From JAAUUE01 sp943370025 (GTDB taxonomy: Bacteria; Cyanobacteriota; Cyanobacteriia; Cyanobacteriales; JAAUUE01): DNA of 64,000 nt. Position 1 is the stretch's first letter; every line of letters begins with the position of its first letter. The notes beneath the pieces are model-generated. The model did not search any database. It had not been told where the DNA came from and saw only the letters and a program-made list of their open reading frames with translations. Location of the stretch: NCBI GenBank assembly GCA_943370025.1, contig CALRPI020000026.1, positions 1 through 64,000 on the forward strand. The letters are read 5' to 3'. Shown here in pieces: positions 42,448 through 50,044 of this stretch. Both the position numbers and the translations under genes were made by a program.

Positions 42448-42491
42448 TATAGCAATCCTAAAAAATCCACAAATGATTTAGGATTGCTATA
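42448..42491. repeat. Family B repeat, copy 5 (short, no inner hairpin)
   Basis: CTATAGCAATCCTAAAAAAT ... ATTTAGGATTGCTATAT. A solitary family B right end (TTTTAGGATCGCTAT) precedes it at 42436. Confidence 0.7.
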
Positions 42492-42503
42492 TATATTTAG
42501 AAT

Positions 42504-43283
42504 ATGCAGAAAAAAGTAACGACTCTCCTTTTGGTGTACTACGCCTATATGCTGGAATACCGAGCCGAACTCCTCCTCTGGGCTTTGTCTGGGACATTGC
42601 CTTTGATTTTAATGGGGGTTTGGATGGAAGCTTCGCGATCGGGCAATTTTGGCTTGAGTCCCGAAGATTTTGCCCGGTATTTCTTGACCGTATTTATGGT
42701 GCGGCAATTTAATGTGGTCTGGGTAGTCTGGGAATTTGAACGGGAAGTTGTGGAAGGCAAGTTATCCCCTCGGTTACTGCAACCCATGGATCCAGGTTGG
42801 CATCATTTTGCTTCCCATGTGTCAGAAAGATTAGCTCGACTGCCCTTTGTGGTGATTTTGGTGGGGTTTTTCTTTTTGCTCTACCCCAACACTTGGTGGG
42901 TACCGAGTTTAGGGAATGTTTTCTGGTTTGCGATCGTGATTATCCTGAGTTTTTGCTTAAGATTTCTGATGCAGTATACCTTTGCCCTATTGGCTTTTTG
43001 GACAGAACGGGCTAGTGCGATCGAACAGTTTGTCTTCTTGTTCTATTTATTTCTCTCCGGGATGATTGCTCCACTAGAAATATTTCCCCCAGCAATCCGG
43101 ACTTTTGCTGAGTGGACTCCTTTTCCCTACATGATTCATTTCCCCGCCGCGATTATTATTGGTTTACCAGTAAATATTCCCCAAGGAATTTTAGTAATCT
43201 TGAGTTGGCTAATTATTTTCTGGTTCATGAATCGTTGGCTCTGGAGACGGGGTTTGCGGCACTATTCTGGCATGGGAGCTTAG
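42504..43283 (+). CDS. ABC-2-type transporter permease
   Basis: 259 residues with about six hydrophobic segments (AELLLWALSGTLPLILMGVW, FVVILVGFFFLLYP, FLFYLFLSGMIAPLEIFPPA, ILVILSWLIIFWFM). It fits the ABC-2 permease family of exporters with a short ATPase partner (COG4587-like). No ATPase gene lies beside it. The transported compound is unknown; in cyanobacteria such a pair is normally encoded in separate places. Starts 13 bases after a family B repeat. Confidence 0.8.
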   Translation: MQKKVTTLLLVYYAYMLEYRAELLLWALSGTLPLILMGVWMEASRSGNFGLSPEDFARYFLTVFMVRQFNVVWVVWEFEREVVEGKLSPRLLQPMDPGWHHFASHVSERLARLPFVVILVGFFFLLYPNTWWVPSLGNVFWFAIVIILSFCLRFLMQYTFALLAFWTERASAIEQFVFLFYLFLSGMIAPLEIFPPAIRTFAEWTPFPYMIHFPAAIIIGLPVNIPQGILVILSWLIIFWFMNRWLWRRGLRHYSGMGA

Positions 43284-43371
43284 ATACAAGAAAATCCACC
43301 ATTCCCGTATCCCAAACCCCAGAAAGGGTGTATTTGCCCTCATTTAATCCGACTGCTGGCTGCCACTGAGT

Positions 43372-43473
43372 CATATCAAATCCGGTAGCATACATATAGT
43401 AAAGTAAATGCAGGCTTACGATTATCAATGAATTAGAATATTGCTTAACTGTGGGCATATAACCGGACTTGAT
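43372..43473. repeat. Element with inverted ends TATCAAATCCGGT / ACCGGACTTGATA
   Basis: The ends match the terminal repeat of family E (TATCAAATCCGGTT on its minus strand), but the interior is AT-rich and unrelated, so it is a different element with the same ends. Confidence 0.6.
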
Positions 43474-43537
43474 ATCATATTTGACAATCCCCGCTCTAAT
43501 ACCAAATTAAAAAACTGGTTTCACCAGTTTTTTAATT

Positions 43538-43646
43538 TACAGCAGTTTGAGAGTGGGCTGAGCGGAGTCGAAGCCCACTCTCAAACCCAACATTGATAGG
43601 ACTTTCAATATTTGTGGCGTGTCTCATTTGAACGCAAAGTGCTGTA
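43538..43646 (+). repeat. Family A repeat, copy 6 (109 bases)
   Basis: TACAGCAGTTTGAGAGTGGG ... CAAAGTGCTGTA. Loop TGAGCGGAGTCGAA differs from copies 1 and 2. Confidence 0.85.
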
Positions 43647-43649
43647 AAT

Positions 43650-43709
43650 CTCTACACAGCAAGGCATTCAAAACCTTATTTGTATCAACTATTTAGTAAA
43701 ATGGTGTAA
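43650..43709 (-). repeat. Repeat shared with 56034-56098 (reverse)
   Basis: CACAGCAAGGCATTCAAAAC ... ACTATTTAGTAAAATGGTG is the near reverse complement of bases near 56034-56098. Confidence 0.7.
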
Positions 43710-43780
43710 AGAGATGGGGATTGTCAAAAATATAAGGATTTAACGAAGGAAAAGGTTGAAATCTTTTTCCATCGTTGGCA

Positions 43781-44524
43781 TTAGAATTTCTCTCGGTAGA
43801 TTGAGATTTCATCAACACGGATTTCAAAATAATCGAACATTTCTGGTGTTGGGTAGATGCGAAGTTTTGCATCCTGAGAGAATTGCGCCATTGTATTGCT
43901 CAAAAGAACGACTTGGTTGAGAACTTGTCAGTTTGTCTGGCGATTTGGGCAAACAATGACCAGCATGGCAACATTTATCAGCGGCGTATCGCCATTACTC
44001 CCCCGCTGTTCCAAATCCTCTGGATTCAAACCCTGGGTCTGTAACCAATGCTGGAGGATCACACTAGAATCCGTATCTTCGTCATCCTCATCGGTATGCG
44101 CTAAAATACTCTGCACAACCTTACCCCCAAATTCATTACGGCTTTCAATTTCATTGACCCACGCGGCGATATGTTGCGCTGCTTCTAGTTCGCCCAACTG
44201 ATCGTGAATTAATCCAGAAGCAGCATAGGCATTGATATACAGCCGAATATTTGGGTCATCACTGCGATCGCTCAACATCGGCTTGAGTTGTCCCCACTCG
44301 GTAGGCAAATCTTCACTATTTTGCACCATCGCCAGAACTTTCGTGGCAACTTGCAACGTTAATTGATTATTGTGGGTGTAAAAAAAGTAGCGATAGGCGG
44401 AGACTAGAACATCTGGGTGATCACCTGCCAGATTGATCGCTTGCTGCATGTATTGATTAGCAATTTCTGGTGTATGTCAATGCTCAGAGACTAACAATAG
44501 CAAATGTTTGATATCCTCAGACAT
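43781..44524 (-). pseudogene. Reading frame broken by two in-frame TGA codons
   Basis: One continuous minus-strand frame of 248 codons, from ATG at 44524 to TAA at 43781, is open except for TGA at 44477-44479 and TGA at 43928-43930. Its three segments read MSEDIKHLLLLVSEH, then HTPEIANQYMQQAINLAGDH ... CPNRQTN (173 plus 9 residues), then QVLNQVVLLSNTMAQFSQDA ... ISIYREKF (48 residues). All three look like coding sequence of a helical, possibly TPR-like protein. The TGA codons may be decayed TGG (Trp) codons; both follow polar residues and precede amphipathic helices. Nonsense decay is the simplest view. Confidence 0.7.
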
Positions 44525-44672
44525 TGGATACCAAGAGAGTTGAGCAACTGAATGTGGGGAAGAAGTTAAGGACTTTATAATATATAGCAAGCTCCAAAAG
44601 GGTTGAGGTGATTTTGTTAGTGCGAATCCCTGTGAAGTAGGATATCTTACCAAATAACCTGGTTGGCGACGA

Positions 44673-44738
44673 CTATAGTTATCCTAATTGAGTTTAGAAT
44701 GGCGCACCCGACTGGTGCGCCATTCTAAACCATTTACA
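44673..44738. repeat. Family B repeat, copy 6 (right end missing)
   Basis: CTATAGTTATCCTAATTGAG then hairpin GTTTAGAATGGCGCACC / GGTGCGCCATTCTAAAC. Confidence 0.65.
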
Positions 44739-44821
44739 GTTCTAGACTTATTTTTTTTTGCATGAAAGTTTTGCAACATAACACTTCCATGCCAAAAATC
44801 TTGCAATTGAAACAATGCCAA

Positions 44822-44983
44822 TTAGAACCAGTGAGTCAATAAGTGGGTGCTATTGGAAACTACTTGCCAAAGCCCAATGAAGGCGAGAACTTTGGTAATG
44901 TAGGCGAGCCATTCGGTTCTTGTGGTTAGTTTAGGGGTGGCGTTAGCCTGTGCCCCTGAATCTATCGCATTGCGTTTTTTCAT
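44822..44983 (-). CDS. Small one-span membrane protein downstream of cynS
   Basis: 53 residues: MKKRNAIDSGAQANATPKLT, then RTEWLAYITKVLAFIGLWQV and VSNSTHLLTHWF. A charged, soluble N-terminus precedes one hydrophobic helix. The ATG is 15 bases downstream of the cynS stop on the same strand, and the spacing suggests cotranscription. The protein is not recognised; it may anchor or assist the cyanate system. Confidence 0.5.
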   Translation of the reverse strand: MKKRNAIDSGAQANATPKLTTRTEWLAYITKVLAFIGLWQVVSNSTHLLTHWF

Positions 44984-44998
44984 CTTTAATGCTCCTGA

Positions 44999-45448
44999 CT
45001 ACCATTTCTTGTAAGGCAGGAACTTCCCATTCATGGTAACTTTGACGCGATCGCCCTTTGGATCTGCTTCTTTTTCGATATCTAATGTAAAGTCGATCGC
45101 ACTCATGATACCATCCCCAAACTTTTCATGGATGATGGCTTTCATCGGCATCCCATAAACTTGCATGATCTCGTAGAATCGATAGATTAGAGGATCAGTC
45201 GGCACAACTGGCCCCAACCCCTTGACTGAAGAATCAGTCAGTTCTGGTACAAATTCTTCGCTCAACCCCAAGATGTTGAGTAACTTACTCGCTTCATCAA
45301 CTGAGGCGGTGGCTTGACGATAGATTACCGCAGCAATCCACACTTCATCTTGACCTATGGCTTGCTCCAAATCTGTAAACGTAATCCCCTTTGCCTTTTT
45401 AGCTTCCAGAAGGATTATTGTAATTGCGGAAAGTTCAGTATTTGTCAT
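44999..45448 (-). CDS. cynS: Cyanate hydratase (cyanase)
   Basis: Converts cyanate and bicarbonate to ammonia and carbon dioxide. From the ATG at 45448, which follows AAGGAG, the protein is 149 residues, the family length; the longer frame up to 45487 is unlikely to be used. The N-terminal helix-turn-helix-like region (KAKGITFTDLEQAIGQDEVW) and the C-terminal catalytic part YRFYEIMQVYGMPMKAIIHE (Arg and Glu) with GDGIMSAIDF (Ser) are complete. It follows cynABD-like transport genes, so imported cyanate can serve as a nitrogen and carbon source. Confidence 0.95.
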   Translation of the reverse strand: MTNTELSAITIILLEAKKAKGITFTDLEQAIGQDEVWIAAVIYRQATASVDEASKLLNILGLSEEFVPELTDSSVKGLGPVVPTDPLIYRFYEIMQVYGMPMKAIIHEKFGDGIMSAIDFTLDIEKEADPKGDRVKVTMNGKFLPYKKW

Positions 45449-45492
45449 GGTTTTCTCCTTATAACTTAACTTAGATATGTTTTCCAAAGGTA

Positions 45493-46377
45493 TTATTTCC
45501 GAACACGAGACTCTTCCACAGCCCGAGTTTCATAGGAAAGATGCTGCTCCATTGCTGTTTTCAGCGCATGATAACCCGGATATTGATCGAGTTCTTCTCG
45601 TCTGCGTGGACGAGGAAATGGGACATCCAGCACTTGAGCAATGCCTGCTGCTGGTCCTTTGGTCATCATCACAATTTTGTCAGACAACAATAATGCCTCT
45701 TCAATGCTGTGGGTGATCAAAATTACGGTTTTGCGTTCTTGCTCCCAGATCCGTTCAATTTCATCTTGTAGGAAGCCACGAGTGAGGGCATCTAATGCCC
45801 CGAACGGTTCATCCATTAACAAAATTTGAGGATTAATCGCCAGTGCTCTGGCAATGCCAACCCGTTGCTTCATGCCGCCAGAGAGTTCATGGGGATGTTT
45901 AGCTTCGGCGCCTCGTAAACCCACCAAGCCAATGTACTCTTGAACGATCGACTTTTGTTGAGTGATCGCCATCGCTGGATAAACCGTTTCCACCGCAAAC
46001 TGGATGTTTTCGGCAACCGTCATCCAAGGCATTAAGGCATAGTTTTGAAAGACAACGCCGCGATCGGGTCCTGGGGCAGAAACTAATCGACCATTGAGGT
46101 TAACCTCTCCTGTGGTGGGCTGAGATAACCCTGCAATGATATTGAGTAAGGTGGACTTGCCGCAGCCAGAGGGACCGATAATGGAAACAAAGGTATTGGG
46201 TAACACGTCTAGGTTAATATCCGTGATTGCGGCAAATGCCTTAGATGTCTGCCGCAGGACTTTATCTACCAGACTGTTTCGCCCCGGAAACACCTTAGAG
46301 ATATTTTGTAAAGACAAATGAGCCGTTGGTGTTTCAAGTATTTCAAGTGAGGAAAGCATAATTTTAGAGGATTGCAT
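45493..46377 (-). CDS. cynD: Cyanate/nitrate-type ABC ATPase (CynD/NrtD-like)
   Basis: About 294 residues from the ATG at 46377 (a further frame upstream is a shadow of the permease gene). Walker A GPSGCGKST, VVFQNYALMPWMTVAENIQF, signature LSGGMKQRVGIARALA, Walker B LLMDEPFGALDALTR and ILITHSIEEALLLSD are all present. The ATPase resembles NrtD and CynD. Linkage to cynS and to a NrtA-like receptor with no nitrate reductase nearby favours cyanate as substrate. Confidence 0.88.
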   Translation of the reverse strand: MQSSKIMLSSLEILETPTAHLSLQNISKVFPGRNSLVDKVLRQTSKAFAAITDINLDVLPNTFVSIIGPSGCGKSTLLNIIAGLSQPTTGEVNLNGRLVSAPGPDRGVVFQNYALMPWMTVAENIQFAVETVYPAMAITQQKSIVQEYIGLVGLRGAEAKHPHELSGGMKQRVGIARALAINPQILLMDEPFGALDALTRGFLQDEIERIWEQERKTVILITHSIEEALLLSDKIVMMTKGPAAGIAQVLDVPFPRPRRREELDQYPGYHALKTAMEQHLSYETRAVEESRVRK

Positions 46378-46379
46378 GG

Positions 46380-47210
46380 TTAAGATCTTTGCCCAAACGA
46401 AACCCAATATTGGAGTAAACCAAACAGACGATCCATCAACAGCCCCACCAATCCCACAATCAAAATGGCAGTGATAATGCTTGTGATTTTCAAGTTGTTC
46501 CATTCATTCCAAACAAAGTAGCCAATTCCACCACTGAGCAAAATTTCTGCCGCCACAATCACTAACCAAGCAATTCCGAGACTAATCCGCAGCCCAGAAA
46601 CAATGCTAGGTGCAGCCGCTGGCAAAATCACTTTGGTAATGGTTCGCCAGCGGGAAGCCCCTAAGGTGCGAGCAACGTTGAGATAGGCAGGGTCTACATT
46701 GCTGACCCCAAATTTGGTGTTGATTAGTGTAGGCCAGATGCTGGTAATTGCAATTACAAACAGAGCCGTTTTTTCCGAGTCTCGCATTAAGGCAAGACCT
46801 AGCGGCAACCATGCTAAGGGTGAAACCGGACGCAGAATTTGAATGAATGGATCAACAGCTTTGGATACAACTGGAGATAACCCAAGCAAAATACCGAGGG
46901 GAATGGCGATCGCCGATCCAATCATGAATCCTCCCAGGACACGGCGTAGACTAGTTAGCAATAACAATCCAATCCCCTGATCATTGGGGCCATTATCAAA
47001 GAAAGGATTCAATATCCAGAACCAAGAGTCGGCGATCGTCTGACTGGCAGAGGGCATGATCGGCAGAAATAACTTTAAGTTCGTGCCTAACTCCCACAAA
47101 CCTAAAAATACTAGTAAAATCACGACAAACAGCAGAAATGCCCGTTGATCAACATTGAACCTAAACAACTTTGCCCTAGGTGGGGCAGACCGGAAAACCT
47201 GATTGCTCAT
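46380..47210 (-). CDS. cynB: Cyanate/nitrate-type ABC permease (CynB/NrtB-like)
   Basis: 276 residues. Hydrophobic segments surround the EAA loop (NVARTLGASRWRTITKVILP). FLLFVVILLVFLGLWELGT, GFMIGSAIAIPLGILLGLSP and IITAILIVGLVGLLMDRL are membrane spans. It shares the NrtB type fold. Two bases separate it from cynD, so they form one operon. Confidence 0.88.
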   Translation of the reverse strand: MSNQVFRSAPPRAKLFRFNVDQRAFLLFVVILLVFLGLWELGTNLKLFLPIMPSASQTIADSWFWILNPFFDNGPNDQGIGLLLLTSLRRVLGGFMIGSAIAIPLGILLGLSPVVSKAVDPFIQILRPVSPLAWLPLGLALMRDSEKTALFVIAITSIWPTLINTKFGVSNVDPAYLNVARTLGASRWRTITKVILPAAAPSIVSGLRISLGIAWLVIVAAEILLSGGIGYFVWNEWNNLKITSIITAILIVGLVGLLMDRLFGLLQYWVSFGQRS

Positions 47211-47237
47211 AGCGATAGACCTTGCTAAATATTCTGG

Positions 47238-48818
47238 CTAAATCTTGAACCTTTTGATCTGTTCATCTACATAGGCAGAGGGATCTTTAGGATCAAAGGA
47301 ATCATACTTTAACGTCTCAGTTCGTTCGGCGCTGGTGGGGGGTGTTTGACCTAGCTCTTTCTGAAGTTCTGTCGCCAAATCCGTCAAAAAGATGTCTTGA
47401 GAAATATTGGTATAGTCGGCTTTGTCCTTGGGCATCATATCCCAGCGCACTAATTGGCTGGCAATCCACTTGGCAAAACTCTTCCAGGGATAGGGGTCAA
47501 AGCCAATGCGATCGGGAACATCGAAGGTATTGCCCAAGCCATCCTCAAACTTACCCGTGAGAACTGCTTCAACCACTGGCAATGGTTGATTGAGATATTT
47601 GCGTTCGATCAGTGCCTTGGCGATTTCTGGCCGGTTAGCTGGCACACTAGCATGGGCAGTGCCATCAATGATGGCTTTGTTCACCGCCCGGAAGGTATTG
47701 GGGTTGGTATCAATCCATTGCTGACTGGCAGCAAAGGCACAACAAGGATGACCATTCCACAAATCTTTTGTCAGCAGGTGAATAAAGCCAATTTTTTCAA
47801 ATACCGCCCTTTGGTTGAAGGGGTCAGGCATCAGCATGGCATCAATTTCACCGGCGGCCATTTTAGCAACGCTATCAGGCGGTGGAACAGGAGAAATCTG
47901 CACATCTTTATCTGGATCTAGCCCACCTGCGGCTAAATAATAACGGATTAGCATATTGTGCATGGAGAAGGGAAAAGGCACACCAATCTTGAAACCTTTC
48001 AAGTCCTTAGCTTCTTTCACCTTATCTTTGTGCTTCAAGGCAATGGTTATGGCTTGTCCATTGATATTTTCGATGCTGGCAAGTTTGATGGGAAATGCTG
48101 CTGAACCTAAGCCTAGGCTAATGGAGATTGGCATGGGGGATAACATGTGATAGGCATCCAGTTCTCCAGCGATCGCCGAATCCCTGACCGCCGCCCAGTT
48201 AGGCATCTTCTTCAACTGTACATTCAAACCATACTTGCTATAGAAGCCCAAGGGTTCTGACATAACAATTGGGGTGGCACAGGTAATGGGAATAAACCCG
48301 ATCGTTAAATCCTTTTTTTCTAAATTCTTTGGAGTATTAGCAGTAGGAGACTGACTCGCATCTGGAGCTTTTGCCTGTTGCTGGCCACAACTGGCGGCGG
48401 CAACTAATGCCCCAGCCACTACCACTCGCTTGAGAAATTCCCGACGACTGAAATCACTGTTGCGAATAGTATTACTAAAAAACTCCGTTGCATTAACCCC
48501 AAACGCTGCTGAAAACACTTGCTCTAGACCACCCGCTTCCTGAATCAACGCCTGAAAGAATCTCTCTCTCTCTGGGCTGCCGCCACCAACCTGACGGAGT
48601 AGCAATGCTTCCTTCATCTCCACTTCGGTCAGTTTCCTTGCCAGTTCTAGCACTTCTGGTTGATACAAACCCATGCGGACAAGATCATTGGTCAATTCAG
48701 CGGGTTCATGAGGCATTCCTTCAGCAGCCTGCCAGTGATCATGGGGGAGATGGGTTCCCCCACAGGGACAGCGACTTAACTCGACTTGGGCTTGAGAGCG
48801 GACATTTACTAATACCAT
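47238..48818 (-). CDS. cynA: Cyanate/nitrate-type binding protein with a 120-residue N-terminal extension
   Basis: 526 residues from the ATG at 48818 (MVLVNVRSQAQVELSRCPCG). Residues 1-120 form an extra domain with C17-P-C-G-G-T-H and HDHW, a possible metal site, followed by helices. A Tat motif S-R-R-E-F-L-K at 124-130 and a lipobox AAASC (Cys 144) come after it, so the signal is internal rather than at the start. The NrtA/CynA receptor core follows (LTIGFIPITCATPIVMSEPL, WNGHPCCAFAASQQWID, DPYPWKSFAKWIASQLVRW). An alternative start near the Tat motif has no good ATG. The 27-base gap to cynB places it first in the transporter operon. Confidence 0.85.
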   Translation of the reverse strand: MVLVNVRSQAQVELSRCPCGGTHLPHDHWQAAEGMPHEPAELTNDLVRMGLYQPEVLELARKLTEVEMKEALLLRQVGGGSPERERFFQALIQEAGGLEQVFSAAFGVNATEFFSNTIRNSDFSRREFLKRVVVAGALVAAASCGQQQAKAPDASQSPTANTPKNLEKKDLTIGFIPITCATPIVMSEPLGFYSKYGLNVQLKKMPNWAAVRDSAIAGELDAYHMLSPMPISISLGLGSAAFPIKLASIENINGQAITIALKHKDKVKEAKDLKGFKIGVPFPFSMHNMLIRYYLAAGGLDPDKDVQISPVPPPDSVAKMAAGEIDAMLMPDPFNQRAVFEKIGFIHLLTKDLWNGHPCCAFAASQQWIDTNPNTFRAVNKAIIDGTAHASVPANRPEIAKALIERKYLNQPLPVVEAVLTGKFEDGLGNTFDVPDRIGFDPYPWKSFAKWIASQLVRWDMMPKDKADYTNISQDIFLTDLATELQKELGQTPPTSAERTETLKYDSFDPKDPSAYVDEQIKRFKI

Positions 48819-48942
48819 AAGCTGCTCCAATTTGTGAGTGAAACATTTCGGTTTGTTATTTTGCAACAATATCAGAGGAACACCTGCGATCGCATTGGAT
48901 TATTTTTGGCAAGAATAGGACTTTCTTTCGGGGTTGGTGTCA

Positions 48943-49707
48943 TTATGCTGATCGCAATCGCATAGAATTGCGCCAAGACTGAGGTGGATCGCCATATAAC
49001 TGACGAAATTGGCGGGTAAAGTAAGCCACATCTAGATAGCCTACTCCTTCAGCAATTTGGCGCACAGGTTGATCGGTATCGCAGAGCAACATCCGCGCTT
49101 GGAACATGCGGCGTTCTGTAATCCAGCGCTTGATGCTATAGCCCGTTAGCTCTTGCACTAGATGTGTTAGGTAGGCAGGAGAATATCCTGCGGCTTTGGC
49201 AACATCGTTTAGGCTAATGGGCTGGTAATAATTCGCCTCGATAAATGCAAAAACGTGAGACAGCCGTGAGCAGTTTGGAAAGATGGCAGTCTCTGGTTTC
49301 ATGTTTGATGGAGCATTACTGAAACAAGCTTGCAATTGGTTATGTCGTTCTAAACGAGTTGCGATCGCCGCTAATAATTGTTCTACACTACAGGGCTTCG
49401 TCAAGTAATCATCGGCCCCCATTTCCATGCCTTGGCGCAGGTCAGCCATCGTTACTTTGGCAGTCAGGAAGATGAATGGAATTGCACCAGTAGTAGGATA
49501 ACGACGAATTTCTGATAGAACGCCATAGCCGTCTAGATCGGGCATCATAATATCGCAGATAATCAGATCTGGTGAATGCATTTGAGCAAGTTTGACCCCA
49601 GTTGTGCCACTCTCCGCCTCGATCACACAAAACCCTTCAAATTTTAGACATCTCATGAAGATGCTGCGAGTTTGTGCCTCATCTTCAATCACTAAAATCT
49701 TAGCCAT
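48943..49707 (-). CDS. Response regulator with AraC-type DNA-binding domain
   Basis: 254 residues. The receiver domain spans 1-125 with Asp52 in LIICDIMMPDLDG as phosphate acceptor, FIFLTAKV (Thr) and DDYLTKP (Lys). From about 150 an AraC/XylS helix-turn-helix pair follows (ISLNDVAKAAGYSPAYLTHL, QIAEGVGYLDVAYFTRQFRQ). It lies just upstream of the cynA gene in the same direction and divergent from a histidine kinase gene, so it is the likely regulator of the cyanate cluster together with that kinase. Confidence 0.92.
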   Translation of the reverse strand: MAKILVIEDEAQTRSIFMRCLKFEGFCVIEAESGTTGVKLAQMHSPDLIICDIMMPDLDGYGVLSEIRRYPTTGAIPFIFLTAKVTMADLRQGMEMGADDYLTKPCSVEQLLAAIATRLERHNQLQACFSNAPSNMKPETAIFPNCSRLSHVFAFIEANYYQPISLNDVAKAAGYSPAYLTHLVQELTGYSIKRWITERRMFQARMLLCDTDQPVRQIAEGVGYLDVAYFTRQFRQLYGDPPQSWRNSMRLRSA

Positions 49708-50044
49708 AAAAATGTCTGATTCACAGAGTTACCTGTATGATGTAGCATTACACAAGACTTACGCACTTGGAGGTTTTTGTGGGCACTTTGCGCCCGCAAA
49801 ACCGCCAGAATCCTAGATATATCAACCGCCGAGGGGGTTGATATGATTTTGGCTACGGGAACCCCTGCGAAGCGGGGGTTTTCACAAAATAACCTACTTG
49901 CTTGGCGACGGCTGTAGTTTGTTTACAGCTCATAAGTCCTAATTACAGTTGATTATTGGTTTTAGCTGTATTCAGCTAACCTTGTGGTGTAAAAGAATAC
50001 ATACTATTGATCGATCGCTACCTTTGTCAGGAATCCTAGTCATT
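49708..50044. promoter_or_regulatory. Divergent control region between regulator and kinase genes
   Basis: Holds a family D repeat (49755-49815), a hairpin ATATCAACC / GGTTGATAT (49819-49844) and a stem AACCCC / GGGGGTT near 49860-49880. Nothing else recognised. Promoters for both genes must lie in this stretch or on its edges. Confidence 0.4.
49755..49815. repeat. Family D repeat, copy 4
   Basis: AGACTTACGCACTTGGAGG, then hairpin TTTTTGTGGGC / GCCCGCAAAA. Confidence 0.72.

Larger units (their letters stand above)
43284..43780. other. Gene-free interval with three repeats
   Basis: Between the permease and the broken TGA-containing gene: an AT-rich element with inverted ends (43372-43473), family A copy 6 and a repeat shared with 56034. 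A 77-codon minus-strand frame overlapping the permease end (QWQPAVGLNEGKYTLSGVWD) may be a gene remnant but cannot be identified. Confidence 0.5.

Noticed and set aside
43225..43458. 77-codon minus-strand frame over the end of the ABC-2 permease (QWQPAVGLNEGKYTLSGVWD)
   Set aside because: The middle part looks like protein, but half the frame lies in a repeat and the rest is antisense to the permease; no family could be named, so it is only mentioned in the interval entry.
13014..43646. CRISPR array
   Set aside because: The many repeats are dispersed, hairpin-bearing and unevenly spaced; no run of short direct repeats with unique spacers and no cas gene occurs.
43781..44524. Selenocysteine or stop-codon reassignment as an explanation of the two TGA codons
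   Set aside because: No SECIS-like hairpin was seen behind the codons, cyanobacteria use the standard code, and all other genes here end normally, some with TGA.
45493..48818. Nitrate (nrt) or bicarbonate (cmp) transporter
   Set aside because: No nitrate reductase or cmp-type partners are linked, while cyanase follows directly; cyanate is the better reading, though substrate cannot be proven from sequence.
48819..48942. NtcA box upstream of cynA
   Set aside because: The best match (TGTTGCAAAATAACA) has a 7-base spacer between GTT and AAC instead of GTA-N8-TAC, so it is not a proper NtcA site.
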